Part shown: positions 1 through 7,493 of the stretch, piece by piece
Layout: the number at the start of each line of letters is the position of its first letter
Numbering within the stretch: the first letter of the stretch is position 1
Source: DATKMG01 sp041476565
GTDB taxonomy: Bacteria; Acidobacteriota; Terriglobia; Versatilivoradales; Versatilivoraceae
DNA length: 21,402 nt
Assembly: GCA_041476565.1 (NCBI GenBank)
Contig: JBGOTQ010000100.1
Span: 1 to 21,402 of the forward strand
Direction: 5' to 3'
Program-made: the position numbers and the translations under genes
Notes under the pieces: model-generated
Databases searched by the model: none
What the model saw: only the letters and a program-made list of their open reading frames with translations
Told to the model about the DNA's origin: nothing

Positions 1-926
1 ACTCTTTGTCCACACAGCAGAACCGAACCCCGGTTGGAAAGAAGTCGATTGTACCCATCAGCATAGCCGATAGGTAATGCCGCGACTACACTGTTCCTGG
101 ATGTAGTGTAGGAACAACCATAACCCACCGATGTTCCTTTCTTAATCGGCCTCAGATGCATGAGCCGTGTCTTCAATGAAAGGAGCGGCTGGAGTTGCAT
201 CGGCTCCTGATCGAAGGGGCTGATCCCATAAAGAATCAGCCCTGGGCGGACTGCATCATACCAGGACCCTGGCCAGCGTAAGACCGCGGCGCTGTTAGCA
301 GCGTGGGTCCATTCCGGACTGAACCCTCTACTTCGTAGATCCTCCAAAACCCGGTTGAATCTCTCAAGCTGCCGCAAGGTCTCGGGACTGCCCAAGTCGT
401 CAGAGGAACTTAGATGGGTAAAGATACCATGACAGCAGGCCCATCGATATTGAATACATAATTCAATCAAAGACTGTGCTTGCTCCCAGTCTGCCCCTAA
501 CCGCGACATTCCGGTATTAATCTTTAAGTGGTAGCGAACCTTTTTTTGCATTCGTTCAGCCACTCGATTCAGCGCCTCGACTTTTTGGGGATCTTCGACT
601 GCAGGGGTCAGGCCATGGCGAACGACTTCTTCTTCTTGACCTGGCCAGTGACCGTTAAGCAGGAGGATCGGAAGCTCAATGCCCATACCCCGCAGTTCTA
701 GAGCCTCCTCCAAGATGGCCACAGCCAGGTAGGATGCGCCTAACTGCCTCATTCGTCTGGCAATCTCCAAAGCACCGTGTCCATAGGCATTTGCTTTGAT
801 GACAGCTATGATCCGCGCCCCGGCTCCGATTTGTCCCTGTACTTTCCGGAAGTTGGAAGTCAGTGCTCGCAAATCGATTTCAGCCCACGTCGGGCGTCGA
901 ACCCTGGGGCTATCTGAGAAGTCCAT
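1..926 (-). CDS. alr: Alanine racemase (partial, C-terminus outside window)
   Basis: PLP-dependent racemase that converts L-alanine to D-alanine for peptidoglycan in the cytoplasm. The first 308 codons are visible and run off the left edge. The PLP-lysine motif AVIKANAYGHGA lies near residues 40-50. KINTGMSRLG, THAANSAA, VRPGLILYG and LPIGYADGYNRLLSN follow in the usual order, so the barrel is intact. The family is about 370 residues, so roughly 60 are missing beyond position 1. The start is the ATG at 926: an in-frame TAA lies just upstream at about 960 and no other ATG comes between. The Shine-Dalgarno is weak. alr commonly follows dnaB, but here an opposite-strand gene and a gene remnant separate the two. 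Identification is very secure. Confidence 0.97.
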   Translation of the reverse strand, partial: MDFSDSPRVRRPTWAEIDLRALTSNFRKVQGQIGAGARIIAVIKANAYGHGALEIARRMRQLGASYLAVAILEEALELRGMGIELPILLLNGHWPGQEEEVVRHGLTPAVEDPQKVEALNRVAERMQKKVRYHLKINTGMSRLGADWEQAQSLIELCIQYRWACCHGIFTHLSSSDDLGSPETLRQLERFNRVLEDLRSRGFSPEWTHAANSAAVLRWPGSWYDAVRPGLILYGISPFDQEPMQLQPLLSLKTRLMHLRPIKKGTSVGYGCSYTTSRNSVVAALPIGYADGYNRLLSNRGSVLLCGQR

Positions 927-1052
927 TTGAAAAGTGAATTGAAGAGTCCATTTTCTGCATTAGCCTGTCGCCAGCGCAGGGGTATGGTAGCAGAGATATG
1001 AGCAAAAAAAAGCTTGAAATTCCGTTTGGTATTGGCAGGAACGTGCGAGGTG

Positions 1053-1076
1053 GTTTTTTTCAGTGTTTTTTTCAGT
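1053..1076 (+). repeat. Exact tandem 12-bp repeat with T7 tracts
   Basis: The 12-mer GTTTTTTTCAGT occurs twice, back to back (1053-1064 and 1065-1076). The last T of the second copy is also the first base of the predicted -35 box TTGACG. Two T7 tracts spaced 12 bp, roughly one helical turn, just upstream of a -35 resemble an UP-element or curved-DNA arrangement. The repeat is read directly from the sequence; the role is inferred. Confidence 0.8.
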
Positions 1077-1104
1077 TGACGCTCTTGCCAGACTACCCTA
1101 AAGT
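1076..1104 (+). promoter_or_regulatory. Predicted sigma70-type promoter for the radical SAM gene
   Basis: TTGACG (1076-1081), a 17-bp spacer and TAAAGT (1099-1104). The -35 matches consensus at 5 of 6 positions and the -10 at 4 of 6. The T-rich tandem repeat sits directly upstream. Transcription would begin near 1111, giving a leader of about 230 nt before the ATG at 1341. The minus-strand promoter at 14865-14893 has the same -35 hexamer, spacer length and a near-identical -10. Confidence 0.55.
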
Positions 1105-1170
1105 AAAAGTGCAGTCTCTGGTAGCATATTGTATTTCATAAAACTTCTGGCGAATTGCTGTGTTCCTGTG

Positions 1171-1198
1171 CGCCACCAAGTGGCGTGACTCAGGTGGC
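1171..1198 (+). promoter_or_regulatory. Possible two-state hairpin in the leader of the radical SAM gene
   Basis: CGCCAC (1171-1176) can pair with GTGGCG (1180-1185) across a CAA loop. The overlapping GCCACC (1172-1177) can instead pair with GGTGGC (1193-1198). The two stems exclude each other. No U-tract follows, so this is not a simple terminator, and no B12-box or other known riboswitch core is recognisable. A regulatory role is speculative. Confidence 0.25.
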
Positions 1199-1340
1199 TT
1201 CCTTTAAGCCTCACTTTGGTTGTCTTTTCCTAGCCTCCCGCTGACGCCGATGCAAGGGCCTTATTGGCTGGATTTCTGCCAGACTGCTGCTGCTTTTCTA
1301 GTTCAATAACCGTCTCACCAGCCAACCTGATCGGAGGCTC

Positions 1341-2954
1341 ATGCACATACTTCTCTATGTACCGGACAATCAAGTCACTAAAAACTTCATCCCGCAACTC
1401 TGGCCATTCGTGCTTCAGAGACTGACTCCTAAGGAACACCGTGTCACCATCATCGACGGCAATGCGCTCCATTACAGCGCTTCCCAGTTGGTGGAATTCG
1501 TCATAAAAAACCATGTAGATCTTGTGGGAATGGGCTTCATGACCCGGATGGCGCAAAAGGCCTATCAGATGGCGGCTGCCATTCGCAAAGCCACTGAGGT
1601 ACCCATCGTGATGGGCGGGCCGCATGTCACCGAGGTGCCAGACGAACCCCTGGGAATGACAGGCCATCCGCGATATGCCGATGCAGTTGTCTTGGGAGAG
1701 GCAGATGACACCTGGCCTCTGGTCGTCAGGGATGCAGCGCTTGGACAACTGCAAAGGAGATACCAGCCGGCCACCGTGGCAGGCAAAGACGTGAAGCCCT
1801 CTCTCGCAAATTATCCCGAAATTGCATGGGACCACATGAACTTGTCCCTTTTCAACTTGATGCGTTTTCTCCCGCCCACTGTCAGAAGTTTGTTGAAACA
1901 TCTCCGTGTCCCTTATGACAACGCCTACGTCATTCCAATGGAATCGGGCCGTGGCTGTCCCTATGGCTGCGAATTCTGCACTGTAACGGGGTTCTTTGGC
2001 GATGCCATCAGATTCCGAGATAATAAAAGTGTGATTTCCGAATTGCTGCGACTGAAGTCGATGGCCAGGCAGAACAACGCGCTGGTGAGCGTTTTCTTTA
2101 TTGATGACAATTTTGCCATCAATCGGGGTCGCACCAAGTCTCTCTTGCGGGATATGATCAAATACGATGCTTGTCTGCCCTGGATTGCTCAGATCAGCAT
2201 GAACCTTCTGCGGGATGAAGAGTTAGTCCAACTCATTGCCGCCAGCGGGGGCCGGTGGATCTTCATGGGCCTGGAATCGATGGATCCTGACAGCCTCAAA
2301 GTGGCGCACAAGGAGTTCAACAAGCCGGCTGAATATGCCTCTATCCTTGGCCTGCTAGCCAAATACGACCTTTACGCCATCACTTCCTTCATTTATGGCA
2401 TGGAGGCCGACAAGCCCGGCGTGGCAAGGAAGACGGTCGAAACGATGAACAGCTGGCCCCCCGGACTGCCGGTTTTTGGGTTGCTTACTCCATATCCGGC
2501 CACCCCACTGTATGACCGCTTAAAGCGAGAAGGGCGCCTGACCCGGCCGGAACACTGGCTCGACTTCCAGGCTTTCAAGACTGCCTTTACCCCAAAGACA
2601 ATCTCGGCGGATGAGGCAGAAGCTGAGGTATGCGAGTCCTGGCGTCACTGCTACAGCCCGGGGGCGTTCCGCCGGGCACAGCGCTGGATGCTCGACCATC
2701 AGAAACCCTTTGAGCAACAACTGACCGTGTTCATTGCCCGCTTGCTGTTCCGGGGGATCTATTTCCCCCAGATGACGCGTTGGTCCTGGATTCGTTTGCT
2801 GGCCCAAAACTGCCGCACCCTTGGCAGCCTGACGTATTCCAGACTTCGGGAGCGTAGACACCTCAGGAGATCCCCGAGGCTACCCGGCACTGTTTCGTTG
2901 CCTGAAAGCTTCGGTTCGTTGCAGATAGGTTCTGAAAAGCCTGGAGACATTTGA
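1341..2954 (+). CDS. B12-binding-domain radical SAM protein
   Basis: Predicted class B radical SAM enzyme of 537 residues with an N-terminal cobalamin-binding-like Rossmann region (about 1-130; strands HILLYV and RVTIIDGN, and the MGGPHVTEVP segment). The radical SAM core carries the 4Fe-4S motif CPYGCEFC (C206, C210, C213). The family segment PYPATPLYDRLKREGRL and a Trp/Arg-rich C-terminal region, similar in style to BchE/HpnP/HpnJ-type enzymes, follow. The classic DxHxxG cobalamin-ligand motif is absent, as in many relatives, so any cobalamin would bind without a lower-axial His. The start follows a GGAGG at 1333-1337 with a 3-nt spacer, which is short. It is the only plus-strand gene in the left half and is convergent with dnaB. 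Likely reactions of the family are methylation or carbon-skeleton changes of a lipid, tetrapyrrole or peptide; the substrate is unknown. Confidence 0.9.
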   Translation: MHILLYVPDNQVTKNFIPQLWPFVLQRLTPKEHRVTIIDGNALHYSASQLVEFVIKNHVDLVGMGFMTRMAQKAYQMAAAIRKATEVPIVMGGPHVTEVPDEPLGMTGHPRYADAVVLGEADDTWPLVVRDAALGQLQRRYQPATVAGKDVKPSLANYPEIAWDHMNLSLFNLMRFLPPTVRSLLKHLRVPYDNAYVIPMESGRGCPYGCEFCTVTGFFGDAIRFRDNKSVISELLRLKSMARQNNALVSVFFIDDNFAINRGRTKSLLRDMIKYDACLPWIAQISMNLLRDEELVQLIAASGGRWIFMGLESMDPDSLKVAHKEFNKPAEYASILGLLAKYDLYAITSFIYGMEADKPGVARKTVETMNSWPPGLPVFGLLTPYPATPLYDRLKREGRLTRPEHWLDFQAFKTAFTPKTISADEAEAEVCESWRHCYSPGAFRRAQRWMLDHQKPFEQQLTVFIARLLFRGIYFPQMTRWSWIRLLAQNCRTLGSLTYSRLRERRHLRRSPRLPGTVSLPESFGSLQIGSEKPGDI

Positions 2955-3073
2955 ACTGCTGTTGCCGGATTTCTTTCCAGGGATCAAGCGACAGGAACCG
3001 ACTCGACGATTAGTTTTAACCTGGTCGTGCCCAATTCGCCTCGTCGTCACGTATGCACACACCTCTCAAGGCT

Positions 3074-3099
3074 TCTCACTCCAGTGAGATTTCTTCCTT
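3074..3099 (+). terminator. Weak intrinsic terminator candidate after the radical SAM gene
   Basis: Stem TCTCAC/GTGAGA (6 bp) with loop TCCA, followed by the T-rich run TTTCTTCCTT. It lies about 120 bases after the stop codon, and the T-run is interrupted, so support is modest. Confidence 0.35.
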
Positions 3100-3403
3100 A
3101 ATCCGTAATTCCATCCGCAGCATAACGCTGCCCAACGGTTTTGCCCTGGGCATCGTTCTTCAGCGACTTGGTACCTCCGCCGCTGAGAGAATCGTGAAGC
3201 AGAAAATTCAATGCACCCGGATTCGGTAGTTCATAACGCTCCACCTTTCCAAAGCAAATCCCTTTGAAGTGTTCTGCAACCTGCTCTGCAAAGGCAAAAC
3301 CAAGCAGGAGAAAGCGGCGGATTCGGGCCCAGAAGTCGAGCCCGATGGGCGGTGATTGGCGAATGGCCTGAATAGCTCGTTCGACCTCCTGCGGGGAAAC
3401 AAG
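3098..3403 (-). pseudogene. 5'-truncated gene remnant, possibly AtuA-type C-terminal domain
   Basis: An open frame of 101 codons bounded upstream by TAG (3406-3404) and ending in TAA (3100-3098). There is no ATG, GTG or TTG near its beginning, and it starts only 16 bases after the dnaB stop, so most of a parent gene is missing. The translation looks like real protein: AEHFKGICFGKVERYELPNP is followed by GALNFLLHDSLSGGGTKSLK and NDAQGKT. From memory this resembles the C-terminal domain linked to AtuA (acyclic terpene utilisation) proteins, but I hold that family name loosely. After GKTVGQ the tail diverges and stops early. It is most likely a decaying fragment left by a deletion or insertion beside dnaB. 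The rest of 2955-3419 holds only the weak terminator. Confidence 0.5.
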
Positions 3404-3419
3404 CTAAGCGCGCCAGGAC

Positions 3420-4757
3420 TCATTCACGCCAGAGATTTTCAAAGCGAGTGAATTCCCTGAGGAAGGCTAGAGATACCGAGCCGATGGGACCATTCCGCTG
3501 CTTCCCGATGATGACTTCTGCAATTCCTTTGTTTTCCTCGGTCTGGCGGTAGATTTCCTCGCGGTAAATAAACAAGACCAGATCGGCATCCTGTTCGATG
3601 GACCCGGACTCCCTCAAGTCAGAAAGTTGAGGGCGGTGCTGACCGGTTCTTTGTTCGGGAGCCCGGCTTAACTGGGACAACGCCACGAGCGGTATATTCA
3701 TTTCCTTGGCCAGTCCCTTCAGGCCCCGCGAAATGGAGGAGATCTCTTGTTGACGATTCTCGTATCGGGCCTTCCCGCCTGACATCAATTGCAGGTAATC
3801 AACAATCAACAAATCCAGCCCATGCTCCGCCTGAAGGCGGCGGGCTTTAGCGCGCGTCTCCAGCAAACTGACTCCCGGGGTGTCATCAATAAAGATCTTC
3901 ACTGCGGCCAGACGGCCGACTGTTTCCGTGATCTTCCGCCACTCGTCCTTGCTGAGATAGCCAGTCCGGAGCTTGTGAGCGTCAATCCGGGCCTCAGAAC
4001 AGATCATGCGGATCAGCAACTGGTCGCTGGACATTTCCAGGCTAAAAAGGCCGACAGTCTTGCCAAGCACGGCAGCATGCGTACCGATATTCAGAGCGAG
4101 AGCCGTCTTCCCCATGGAAGGGCGGGCTGCTACGATCACCAGATCCGAGGGTTGAAGACCCGAGGTCAACTGATCCAGCTCGGTGAAGCCAGTCGCTATG
4201 CCGGTGATCATCTCTCGCTGAGATGCCGCGGTTTCAATCTTCTTCAGGCTGCGCCTGGCAATCTCCGTGATGCTCTGAAAGCCTGCACGGATACGGCTTC
4301 CAGCCAAGTCAAAAATGGCTTTCTCAGCCGAGTCCACGATAGCGTCCACATCACCCTGCTGCTCGTAGCAGGTGGTAATGATCTCACTGGACCTTTTGAT
4401 GAGGTTTCTGAGGGTTGCCTTCTCCCGCACAATTCTGGCGTAGTATTCGAGGTTGGAGACTCGGGGAACTCCGTCGATTAAGGAAGAAATGTACGCCGCA
4501 CCACCAATGGAATCCAGTTGTCCACTGTTGCGCAGTTCATCCGTCAGGGTGACAAAATCTATGGGCCGTGACGTCTCAAAAAGCTGGATCATACGTTCGA
4601 AAATCGCGCGGTGGTTGCCCAGGTAGAAGTCGTCCTTGCCAACGAACTCAATGGCTTCACCGATTAGCGGATTATCCAGGATAATTGATCCCAAGACGCA
4701 ACGTTCTGCTTCGAGATTGTGCGGTAGGCCCTTCTCCAGGGTGATGTCAGCAGGCAT
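3420..4757 (-). CDS. dnaB: Replicative DNA helicase DnaB
   Basis: Hexameric 5'-3' helicase that unwinds DNA at the replication fork. The N-terminal domain contains PHNLEAERCVLGSIILDN and the segment AYISSLIDGVPRVSNLEYYA. The RecA-like domain carries Walker A ARPSMGKT (residues 211-218 from this start), Walker B LLIVDYLQLM, the SQLSRAPEQR segment and DLRESGSIEQDADLV. The C-terminal GPIGSVSLAF...FENL matches the Bacillus helicase closely. The ATG at 4757 gives 445 residues and aligns with family N-termini, but it lacks a close Shine-Dalgarno. An in-frame ATG at 4868, preceded by AAGGT and 15 nt after the rplI stop, would add 37 non-conserved residues. The gene follows rplI in the same direction. 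Function is certain; the start is not. Confidence 0.96.
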   Translation of the reverse strand: MPADITLEKGLPHNLEAERCVLGSIILDNPLIGEAIEFVGKDDFYLGNHRAIFERMIQLFETSRPIDFVTLTDELRNSGQLDSIGGAAYISSLIDGVPRVSNLEYYARIVREKATLRNLIKRSSEIITTCYEQQGDVDAIVDSAEKAIFDLAGSRIRAGFQSITEIARRSLKKIETAASQREMITGIATGFTELDQLTSGLQPSDLVIVAARPSMGKTALALNIGTHAAVLGKTVGLFSLEMSSDQLLIRMICSEARIDAHKLRTGYLSKDEWRKITETVGRLAAVKIFIDDTPGVSLLETRAKARRLQAEHGLDLLIVDYLQLMSGGKARYENRQQEISSISRGLKGLAKEMNIPLVALSQLSRAPEQRTGQHRPQLSDLRESGSIEQDADLVLFIYREEIYRQTEENKGIAEVIIGKQRNGPIGSVSLAFLREFTRFENLWRE

Positions 4758-4882
4758 GGGAATACGAGGAAACCTGACCTTCGCCGACAGGTAATCGACC
4801 GGAACCCCGAGACCAGCTAGGCCCCAGGTCGACCTGATGATCCGGCAAGCAACTACTCCGGGACACATGATTCGACCTTGAA

Positions 4883-5329
4883 CTACTCTTCCTTCGAAAC
4901 CTCAACATTGATGGGAACCGTCACTTCCCGATGCAGCCTGACCGGTACGCTGAATTGACCGAGTGCCTTGATGTGGTCTTCAAGCTCAATTTTCCGTTTG
5001 TCGATCTTGAACCCATGGGCTTCCAACGCTTCGGCAATGTCCATGGTTGTAACTGAGCCATAAAGCACGTTATTCTCGCCGACCTTGCGGCTCAGCTTGA
5101 GGGAAACCTTGACCAGTTCTTGGGCCAGCCCCTCGGCTTCGACCTTCTCTTTGGCTTCCCGCCTGACGGCTGCCACTTTTTCATGTTCAATCTGAACCTT
5201 GTTAGCGGGAGTCGCCGCGACGGCCAGTTTCTTAGGAAAAAGGAAATTCCGGGCATACCCATCACTGACCCGAACCACGTCGCCCTTCGTTCCCAGCTTC
5301 TCCACCCTCTCTTTCAGAATGACTTCCAT
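4883..5329 (-). CDS. rplI: 50S ribosomal protein bL9
   Basis: Large-subunit protein of 148 residues, the usual length. The N-terminal rRNA-binding domain has the signature GTKGDVVRVSDGYARNFLFP at residues 13-32. A long charged helix (IEHEKVAAVRREAKEKVEAE) and a C-terminal domain (LYGSVTTMDIAEAL, then the VPVRLHREVTVPINVEV end) follow, so the fold is complete. An AAGGGAAGG purine run precedes the ATG. The gene lies between rpsR and dnaB in the conserved rpsF-rpsR-rplI-dnaB order. Confidence 0.98.
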   Translation of the reverse strand: MEVILKERVEKLGTKGDVVRVSDGYARNFLFPKKLAVAATPANKVQIEHEKVAAVRREAKEKVEAEGLAQELVKVSLKLSRKVGENNVLYGSVTTMDIAEALEAHGFKIDKRKIELEDHIKALGQFSVPVRLHREVTVPINVEVSKEE

Positions 5330-5381
5330 ACCGATAATCCTTCCCTTCCGATAAGAATGTCTTCAACTCAGCCCAACCCGG

Positions 5382-5654
5382 CTACTCTGCCACAAAAGGC
5401 AGAAGGGCGATGTTTCTTGCAATTTTGATGGCCTCCATGAGCTTGCGTTGATGCGGCGCGCAGACCCCGGAAATTCTGCGAGGGAGGATCTTCCCTCGCT
5501 CCGGAATGAACTGCGACAGCAATTTTGATTCTTTGTAATCAATGTGATCAATCTTCTCAACGCAAAACTTACAGACCTTCTTGCGTCGCATGTATTGCTT
5601 TCGCGGCCCTGATGACGGGCCAGACGGCCTTCGCGGGCCTTGCGTGAAATTCAT
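5382..5654 (-). CDS. rpsR: 30S ribosomal protein bS18
   Basis: Small-subunit protein of 90 residues that pairs with bS6 on the platform. The core carries DYKESKLLSQFIPERGKILP and RRISGVCAPHQRKLMEAIK, which are diagnostic. It keeps four potential metal ligands, C28 and C31 (CKFC) with C65 and H68 (CAPH), so it is the zinc-type (C+) form. An N-terminal Pro/Ser/Gly/Arg-rich tail of about 20 residues precedes the core. GGAG lies 7 nt before the ATG, so the longer start is supported over M22. The gene is separated from rpsF by 28 nt and presumably cotranscribed. Confidence 0.98.
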   Translation of the reverse strand: MNFTQGPRRPSGPSSGPRKQYMRRKKVCKFCVEKIDHIDYKESKLLSQFIPERGKILPRRISGVCAPHQRKLMEAIKIARNIALLPFVAE

Positions 5655-5682
5655 AGCTTTTCTCCTCGATAAGTTTTTCCGT

Positions 5683-6066
5683 TCAGATTGCCGGTGCTGC
5701 CGCTTCGGGTTGAGTACCAGGCGACCGTTTTCGTGCCTTTTTCAGACGCGCTGCCTTTGCCTTCTCCACTCTTTTCGAAACCTCGTCAACGCGCACCGTA
5801 ACGAAACGGATCACGGAGTCGGTCACCTTCAACCTGCGTTCCAACTCTTTGATCATTTCACCTGTCCCTCTGATGTTGAGAAGGATGTAAAACCCCTCTT
5901 CAAATCGCGCAATCCGGTAAGCCAGTTTTCTCTTGCCCATCCGATCGGTGCTCAGGACCTCCCCGCCCGCCGTACTGACGGCCCCTTCCATCTGGGCAAC
6001 GAGCTTGTCAAGGTCTTCGTCTGTTGCGGTAGGAACGACAATAAACATCAACTCATAACTTCGCAT
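5683..6066 (-). CDS. rpsF: 30S ribosomal protein bS6
   Basis: Small-subunit protein of 127 residues and partner of bS18. The family start MRSYELMFIVVP, the middle segment MGKRKLAYRIARFEEGFYIL, and LERRLKVTDSVIRFVTVRVD give the complete ferredoxin-like fold. A Lys/Arg- then Ala/Pro-rich C-terminal tail of about 25 residues is typical and variable. GAGGAG lies about 10 nt before the ATG. It is the first of the four genes rpsF-rpsR-rplI-dnaB and follows pth by 50 nt. Confidence 0.98.
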   Translation of the reverse strand: MRSYELMFIVVPTATDEDLDKLVAQMEGAVSTAGGEVLSTDRMGKRKLAYRIARFEEGFYILLNIRGTGEMIKELERRLKVTDSVIRFVTVRVDEVSKRVEKAKAARLKKARKRSPGTQPEAAAPAI

Positions 6067-6116
6067 GGTATCTTAGCTCCTCGCTTTGGTCTTGCCTTTA
6101 AAAAAGGTTCGACCCT

Positions 6117-6683
6117 TCAATTGAACTGGTTCATGGCAGCCTGCAGACCGCCAACACAAACGGCTTTGACCGCATCTTTTCCTCGAACGACCATTTCGTC
6201 TGCCAGATTCCCCAGGCTCTTGGGGATGGGGCGCAAGACATATTCGGCGGCATCCGCCATCTCCCCTTCCAGGCCTATGCCCAATCGAATCCGAATGAAC
6301 TCATGACTGCTCAAGCAGGCAATGATCGACTCCAGACCCTTGTGACCTCCAGCCCTGCCGCGCCCGCGAATCCTTATTTTTCCAAAAGGGATGGCCAAGT
6401 CATCTAAGACGACAATTAGATCCTCAATTGCCAACTCATAGTGGCTCATCAAGAGAGCAGCCGATTGACCGCTCAGGTTCATAAAGGTCTGGGGCTTAGC
6501 GAGGATTAAATCGATCTCATTGATCTTGGAATGGGTTATCAACGCCTGAAACTCTCCCCGGTGCCAACGCACCCCACTTTCTGCAGCAAGCCGGTCGACC
6601 ACCTGAAAACCCAGATTATGGGAGGTGTTCCTATATTTTTCACCCGGGTTTCCAAGGCCAAGCACTAGTTTTCGACAATACAT
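6117..6683 (-). CDS. pth: Peptidyl-tRNA hydrolase
   Basis: Cleaves peptidyl-tRNA that drops off ribosomes, recycling tRNA. The 188-residue product is the normal length. It begins MYCRKLVLGLGNPGEKYRNT, carrying N12 and the catalytic-type H22 (TSHNLGF). PQTFMNLSG and the VVLDDLAIPFGKIRIR-GRAGGHKGL segment are also present. The frame stays open upstream into rplY coding sequence, but that part is Arg-rich shadow translation and the family start is the ATG at 6683. The Shine-Dalgarno is weak, and the gene lies 34 nt after rplY in the same direction, so coupling is plausible. Confidence 0.97.
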   Translation of the reverse strand: MYCRKLVLGLGNPGEKYRNTSHNLGFQVVDRLAAESGVRWHRGEFQALITHSKINEIDLILAKPQTFMNLSGQSAALLMSHYELAIEDLIVVLDDLAIPFGKIRIRGRGRAGGHKGLESIIACLSSHEFIRIRLGIGLEGEMADAAEYVLRPIPKSLGNLADEMVVRGKDAVKAVCVGGLQAAMNQFN

Positions 6684-6717
6684 GATCAAGAGTATCTTGC
6701 GGAACCCGGGGAATATT

Positions 6718-7416
6718 CTACTTTCTATCCTTCTTCTCCTTCTCTTTCTCTTCAGGTTTGGCCTCGGCAGCCTCTCCTTCCTCAGCAACTTTCCCTTTCT
6801 TGATAACCTCGGGTTCAGCAACTGCCGGTTCTGCTGTGGGCTCAGCCACCTTCTCGGCCTTCGGCGAAATGACGTGAGCCACCACCAGGCCCGCATCAGA
6901 GAGGATCTTGAATTTGGGATTGACCGGGAGGTCTGATACTCGCAGGTTGGCCCCAAGCTCCAGATCGGACACATCGATGGTGATGTTTTCAGGAATATTC
7001 ACCGGCAGACACTCAACTTCTACTTCTCGTAGGACAAATTCGAAGATCCCGCCTTGGACTTTGACCCCCTTGGCCTCACCGACAGCCAGAATGGGGACCT
7101 CCACCTGCAGTGTCTTGTCCATGGCAATTCTCACCAGGTCGGCGTGTAGCAACGAACCCCTTGCGGGATCGCTCATCCAGTCCTTGACCATGACTTGAGT
7201 CGTCCCATGGTCCAGGATCTCCAAGGCAAAGATCGTGTTGTGGCCTGCGCTTGAATGGAGAATGGCGGCCAGTTCCTTGGGGTTCACCTTCAAGGATAGG
7301 ACTTCCTGACGATTTCCGTACAACACAACAGGTATTTGGCCGCTCCGTCGGATTCGCCGGGCCGCATTCTTGCCGAATTCATTGCGTATCTCGGCACTGA
7401 CTTTGAATTGACGCAT
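6718..7416 (-). CDS. rplY: 50S ribosomal protein bL25, long Ctc/TL5 form
   Basis: 5S rRNA-binding protein of 232 residues with two domains. The bL25 domain (about 1-95) has GKNAARRIRRSGQIPVVLYG and an aspartate-rich strand around VMVKDWMSDPARGSLLHADL. The C-terminal Ctc/TL5 beta domain (about 96-185) has VPILAVGEAKGVKVQGGIFE, VNIPENITIDVSDLELG and VNPKFKILSDAGLVVAHV. The tail from about 188 is low-complexity Glu/Lys/Ala and probably disordered, which is common in this form. A strong GAGGAGG lies 6 nt before the ATG. It sits between prs and pth, a widely kept order. Confidence 0.97.
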   Translation of the reverse strand: MRQFKVSAEIRNEFGKNAARRIRRSGQIPVVLYGNRQEVLSLKVNPKELAAILHSSAGHNTIFALEILDHGTTQVMVKDWMSDPARGSLLHADLVRIAMDKTLQVEVPILAVGEAKGVKVQGGIFEFVLREVEVECLPVNIPENITIDVSDLELGANLRVSDLPVNPKFKILSDAGLVVAHVISPKAEKVAEPTAEPAVAEPEVIKKGKVAEEGEAAEAKPEEKEKEKKDRK

Positions 7417-7493
7417 TAACTACCTCCTCATTACTTTCAGTGAGAAGTCCTTCCTTGTGGCCTCTCACCTATCATCATGCTTTCTGCTTTCTA

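Larger units (their letters stand above)
927..1340. other. Intergenic region between divergent alr and the radical SAM gene
   Basis: A 414-base spacer between divergent genes with no convincing coding frame. It holds a predicted plus-strand promoter (1076-1104), an exact tandem repeat (1053-1076) and a possible leader structure (1171-1198), listed separately. For alr, a possible extended -10 (TGCTACCAT, minus strand, 992-984) is present without a recognisable -35. A run of eight A (1004-1011) lies nearby. A start-stop frame of about 19 codons from 1250 has no ribosome binding site and is not called. Confidence 0.6.

Noticed and set aside
86..111. Inverted repeat CTACACT / AGTGTAG
   Set aside because: It is inside well-conserved alr codons with a 12-nt loop and no T-tract. 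It is most likely chance.
1105..1340. Cobalamin riboswitch before the B12-type radical SAM gene
   Set aside because: No B12-box or conserved core could be found; only short local stems are present.
1230..1901. 223-codon minus-strand frame over the radical SAM gene start
   Set aside because: It is antisense to the conserved cobalamin domain and has no family features or ribosome binding site.
3789..4481. 230-codon open frame antisense to dnaB
   Set aside because: It lies wholly over conserved dnaB codons and its translation has no family character. It is a shadow frame.
6095..6120. Terminator-like AAGG...CCTT followed by T-run after pth
   Set aside because: The stem is only 4 bp, too weak to separate pth from the closely spaced rpsF.
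5581..6306. 241-codon plus-strand frame over rpsR, rpsF and pth
   Set aside because: It spans three conserved minus-strand genes and their gaps, and the product is Cys/Phe/Arg-rich with no recognisable domain.
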